Shown here: positions 4,488 to 6,370 of the stretch, piece by piece
Numbering within the stretch: the first letter of the stretch is position 1
Layout: every line of letters begins with the position of its first letter
Assembly: GCA_913047525.1 (NCBI GenBank)
Contig: CAJWUS010000079.1
Span: 1 to 6,370, forward strand
From: an uncultured Flavobacteriales bacterium
Lineage (GTDB): Bacteria > Bacteroidota > Bacteroidia > Flavobacteriales > BACL11
Length of the DNA stretch: 6,370 nt
Direction: 5' to 3'
The notes under the pieces: generated by a model
The model's input: only the letters and a program-made list of their open reading frames with translations
Told to the model about the DNA's origin: nothing
Database searches by the model: none
Program-made: the position numbers and the translations under genes

Positions 4488-6370
4488 ATCCGAATTTAAG
4501 ATGTCATCAACTCCACTTGGAATAAAAGTTACCACATAGAAAGCCGTGTCAGAAATACATATATTGGTATCGGTAGCAATTACCCAATAAGAACCGTTTG
4601 CAAGTGGTGTAATACTCTGGCTTATTTCTCCACTACTCCAAATATAGGAATACGGACTTGTACCGCCATTTACATTGGCATCAAGATTTACGCCATTTTG
4701 AGAAATTTGAGCAGTTACAGCCGTATCAACCGTTAGTTTGGTTTCTACAATAGAATCGCAACCATTAGAAGCGGTGTATTTATCAGTATAAACCCCTGTT
4801 GAATCATACACATTTCCATTAATGGTAACGCTTTCTCCATTACATATCCTAAGAGTATTTATTGTTATATTAGGTGTGATTTCCACATCATAAAAGAAAT
4901 AATAATATTGATCACTTGCATTCGAACCTGTTATAGAAACTGGGCCAATATTGAAAGGATATAACTGGCTATTTCCTTGTCCGGCATTACTTCTATATAA
5001 ACCAGAATTACCGCTACTAATTCCCAATTGGAAATCATTCCCAACTGGAATAGTAAAATTAAGATTCACTCTTTGCTGGCCAGGATAAACGATTATAGTT
5101 TCATCTTCCAATACAATGCCATTATTATCTCTTAGCTCAAAAGTGATGGTATTGGTATCTAAGGCATATACTTTTGCAGAAGATATATTGCTAATATTAG
5201 AACAAGTTAATTCCAGATAACCATTCCAAGTGCTAAAAGCGCCAGGAGCAGAACTACTATCCAAAATCCCCCCAAAAATGGAAGTGTAATTTGCAGTGAG
5301 TGTTGTTAATGTTGTTGTAACAATACTATCACAACCATTAGAGGATTGAATTGTGTCATTATATACACCATCATAATAATATACACTAGTCCCAATAGAT
5401 ACACTATCACCAAAACAAATAGTTTGATTATTTGTCCCTGTACTAGCAGAAATATTAAGAACGGTTAAAATAGTAGTTACCACACTATCGCAACCAAATG
5501 CATTGTATAAGGTGTCAACATAAACACCAGTTGAGTCATAAACATTACTGCCTACAATAGTAACTTCTCCACTACAAATGGTCTGTATATTACTATAACT
5601 GACATGAGGGTGTACTGCCAAATCGGTATACACAATACTATCACAACCACCTACAGAAGTTAAGGAATCTACATAATATCCAGAAGTATAGTAAATACTA
5701 TTGCCAACATGAATACTATCACCAGAACATACTGCATAATGTGTTGGCTGAGTGGAAAGTCGAATTTCTACATCATAAAAGAAATAATAATATTGACCAC
5801 CAGCACTTGATCCCGTAATAGCAGCAAAATTATCAAAATCGTAAGGGTAATTCACACCTTGATTCGATCTGTATAGACCAGAGTTAGAAGCAGCAATTCC
5901 CAACTGTAAATTAGTAGCAATAGGCATTTCGAAATTAAGGTAAATACGTTGAGCTCCTGGCAATACTTGCAATGTAATATCGTCCAATACACTGCCATTA
6001 TTTGTTCTTAACTCAAAGGTAATTGTATTGGTATCTTGCGCATACACAAGTGCAGATACTATCTCGGATGGCATATAACAATCTAATTCTTGATGTTGTA
6101 AACTATTATAAAAACCACCACTTGCAACAGTTGTATCAGTAATTCCACCAAATACAGAGTTATAAGAAAATAAAGTGGTTAAATTGGTGTTGATAATACT
6201 ATCACAACCAAGAGAACTTATTAATGTATCAGAATAATTCCCGTTTGTATTGTACATACTACTACCCACTATCACACTATCGCCACTGCATATATCAAAG
6301 GATAAATTTATAGGCGTTTGTACTGTAAGATTAGTATTTATTATACTATCACAACCTACTGAATTTGTTA
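4284..6370 (-). CDS. Large repetitive secreted/surface protein with T9SS C-terminal sorting domain (5' end outside window)
   Basis: The frame is open from the window edge at 6370 to TAG at 4286-4284: 694 visible residues with the N-terminus missing. A GTG at 6275-6273 is only an internal valine (ICSGDSVIVG continues upstream), not the start. Layout from N to C: partial 40-residue unit, unit, beta module A1, three units, beta module A2, unit, SprB-like repeat, linker, T9SS sorting domain. The composition is rich in Thr, Ser, Asn, Asp, Gly and Tyr and poor in Lys until the last domain, as in exported adhesin-like proteins. The sorting domain implies Sec export, passage through the type IX system and then release or attachment to the cell surface. 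Adhesion or matrix interaction is an inference; no catalytic domain is visible here, but one could lie in the missing N-terminal part. The helicase gene follows 92 bp downstream on the same strand with no obvious functional link. Confidence 0.9.
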   Translation of the reverse strand, partial: TNSVGCDSIINTNLTVQTPINLSFDICSGDSVIVGSSMYNTNGNYSDTLISSLGCDSIINTNLTTLFSYNSVFGGITDTTVASGGFYNSLQHQELDCYMPSEIVSALVYAQDTNTITFELRTNNGSVLDDITLQVLPGAQRIYLNFEMPIATNLQLGIAASNSGLYRSNQGVNYPYDFDNFAAITGSSAGGQYYYFFYDVEIRLSTQPTHYAVCSGDSIHVGNSIYYTSGYYVDSLTSVGGCDSIVYTDLAVHPHVSYSNIQTICSGEVTIVGSNVYDSTGVYVDTLYNAFGCDSVVTTILTVLNISASTGTNNQTICFGDSVSIGTSVYYYDGVYNDTIQSSNGCDSIVTTTLTTLTANYTSIFGGILDSSSAPGAFSTWNGYLELTCSNISNISSAKVYALDTNTITFELRDNNGIVLEDETIIVYPGQQRVNLNFTIPVGNDFQLGISSGNSGLYRSNAGQGNSQLYPFNIGPVSITGSNASDQYYYFFYDVEITPNITINTLRICNGESVTINGNVYDSTGVYTDKYTASNGCDSIVETKLTVDTAVTAQISQNGVNLDANVNGGTSPYSYIWSSGEISQSITPLANGSYWVIATDTNICISDTAFYVVTFIPSGVDDILNSDIDIYPNPTDGLINIMTDLKIEKIEVFSIEGKLLKTTMESYILLDVKGIYFIKIFSESAEIIKRVVVN
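4530..4727 (-). other. SprB-like repeat domain in the T9SS protein
   Basis: About 66 residues with the SprB-repeat signature: NGGTSPYSYIWSSGE, then SQSITPLANGSYWVIATD and NICISDTAFYVV. Such Ig-like repeats occur in SprB, the large gliding adhesin of Flavobacterium, and in many other T9SS-exported proteins. A single copy here probably acts as a spacer or adhesin module next to the sorting domain; by itself it does not show gliding. Confidence 0.75.
4848..5300 (-). repeat. Beta-rich module, copy A2 (with flanking linkers)
   Basis: About 151 residues, the second copy of the module at 5733-6173 and collinear with it from FGGI to QYYYFFYDVEI. The main length difference is a few extra residues after GLYRSN. 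Differences are spread over the whole length, including the N-terminal 30 residues and loops, so the duplication is not very recent, although the last strand remains nearly identical at DNA level. Confidence 0.85.
4885..4911 (-). repeat. 27-nt exact direct repeat, copy 1 (copy 2 at 5770-5796)
   Basis: The 27 bases at 4885-4911 recur without a mismatch at 5770-5796, in the same frame (885 nt apart). They encode the conserved QYYYFFYDV segment near the end of the two beta modules. Neighbouring parts of the modules have diverged much more. Confidence 0.9.
5733..6173 (-). repeat. Beta-rich module, copy A1 (with flanking linkers)
   Basis: About 147 residues between two Cys/GCDS units. It shares with copy A2 the landmarks FGGI, a lone Cys after an ELxC motif, DTNTITFELR, a PGxQR turn followed by LNF, QLGI, NSGLYRSN, ITGS and QYYYFFYDVEI. 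Alternating hydrophobic and polar residues suggest a beta-sandwich, possibly of carbohydrate-binding-module or jelly-roll type. That is inference; I do not recognise the family by name. Confidence 0.85.

Larger units (their letters stand above)
4728..6370 (-). repeat. Six 40-residue Cys/GCDS units (one partial) in the T9SS protein
   Basis: Full units lie at 6174-6293, 5613-5732, 5460-5579, 5301-5420 and 4728-4847, each exactly 120 nt (40 codons). The last 50 nt of the window (6321-6370) hold the end of another. The pattern starts [IV]C.G, has G at or near position 10, a Tyr followed by G.Y near 14-20, then GCDS[IV] at 29-33 and ends in T.L.[TV]. Cysteines are always at unit positions 2 and 30. 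The run is interrupted by two larger modules and by short linkers of 9, 11 and 13 residues. I recognise similar GCDSI units from other Bacteroidota surface proteins but cannot name a family. Their function is not known to me; a small disulfide-stabilised beta fold is a guess. Confidence 0.9.

Noticed and set aside
6273..6275. GTG as start codon of the T9SS-protein gene
   Set aside because: The same frame continues upstream to the window edge with another C.GDS motif and a GCDS unit, so this is an internal valine.
4284..6370. Repeats as a CRISPR or non-coding tandem array
   Set aside because: The periodicity is at protein level in one open frame with diverged DNA between units; there are no short identical repeats with unique spacers.

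Overview
The window is AT-rich and looks like chromosomal DNA of a member of the Bacteroidota. The strongest evidence is the last gene, which ends in a type IX secretion (T9SS) sorting domain and carries a SprB-like repeat, both typical of that phylum. The gene starts also lack well-placed Shine-Dalgarno sequences. Genus cannot be told; a flavobacterium-like or cytophaga-like organism would fit. There are no tRNA, rRNA, CRISPR or insertion-sequence signals.

Left part (1-2386, + strand): three tightly packed genes, probably one operon. These are the C-terminal third of a TolC-family outer-membrane channel, a periplasmic adaptor (HlyD/MacA/RND type) 2 bp later, and tsaB starting directly after the adaptor stop codon. 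The first two would form the outer-membrane and periplasmic parts of a tripartite efflux system; its inner-membrane pump is not in the window. TsaB is a housekeeping tRNA-modification factor (t6A37) that seems to share the transcript.

Middle part (2383-4191, - strand): a complete DEAD-box RNA helicase of DeaD/CsdA architecture with a DbpA-like RNA-binding domain and a long basic tail. It converges on tsaB, and the two stop codons overlap. Both stops lie in the 7-nt loop of a perfect 8-bp inverted repeat, a possible shared bidirectional terminator. The best start is the ATG at 4191, not the in-frame TTG at 4197.

The 92-bp gap 4192-4283 holds a possible Bacteroidota -7 box for the helicase and a weak AT-rich hairpin just after the stop of the next gene.

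Right part (4284-6370, - strand): the C-terminal 694 residues of a large secreted or surface protein whose N-terminus lies outside the window. Its architecture is unusually regular: 40-residue units with two fixed cysteines and a GCDS motif (five complete, one partial), interrupted by two copies of a ~150-residue beta-rich module, then one SprB-like repeat and the T9SS sorting domain. Candidate Bacteroidota O-glycosylation sequons are concentrated in the 40-residue units. This gene is the most interesting content. No wholly new system can be demonstrated: the other genes belong to well-known families.
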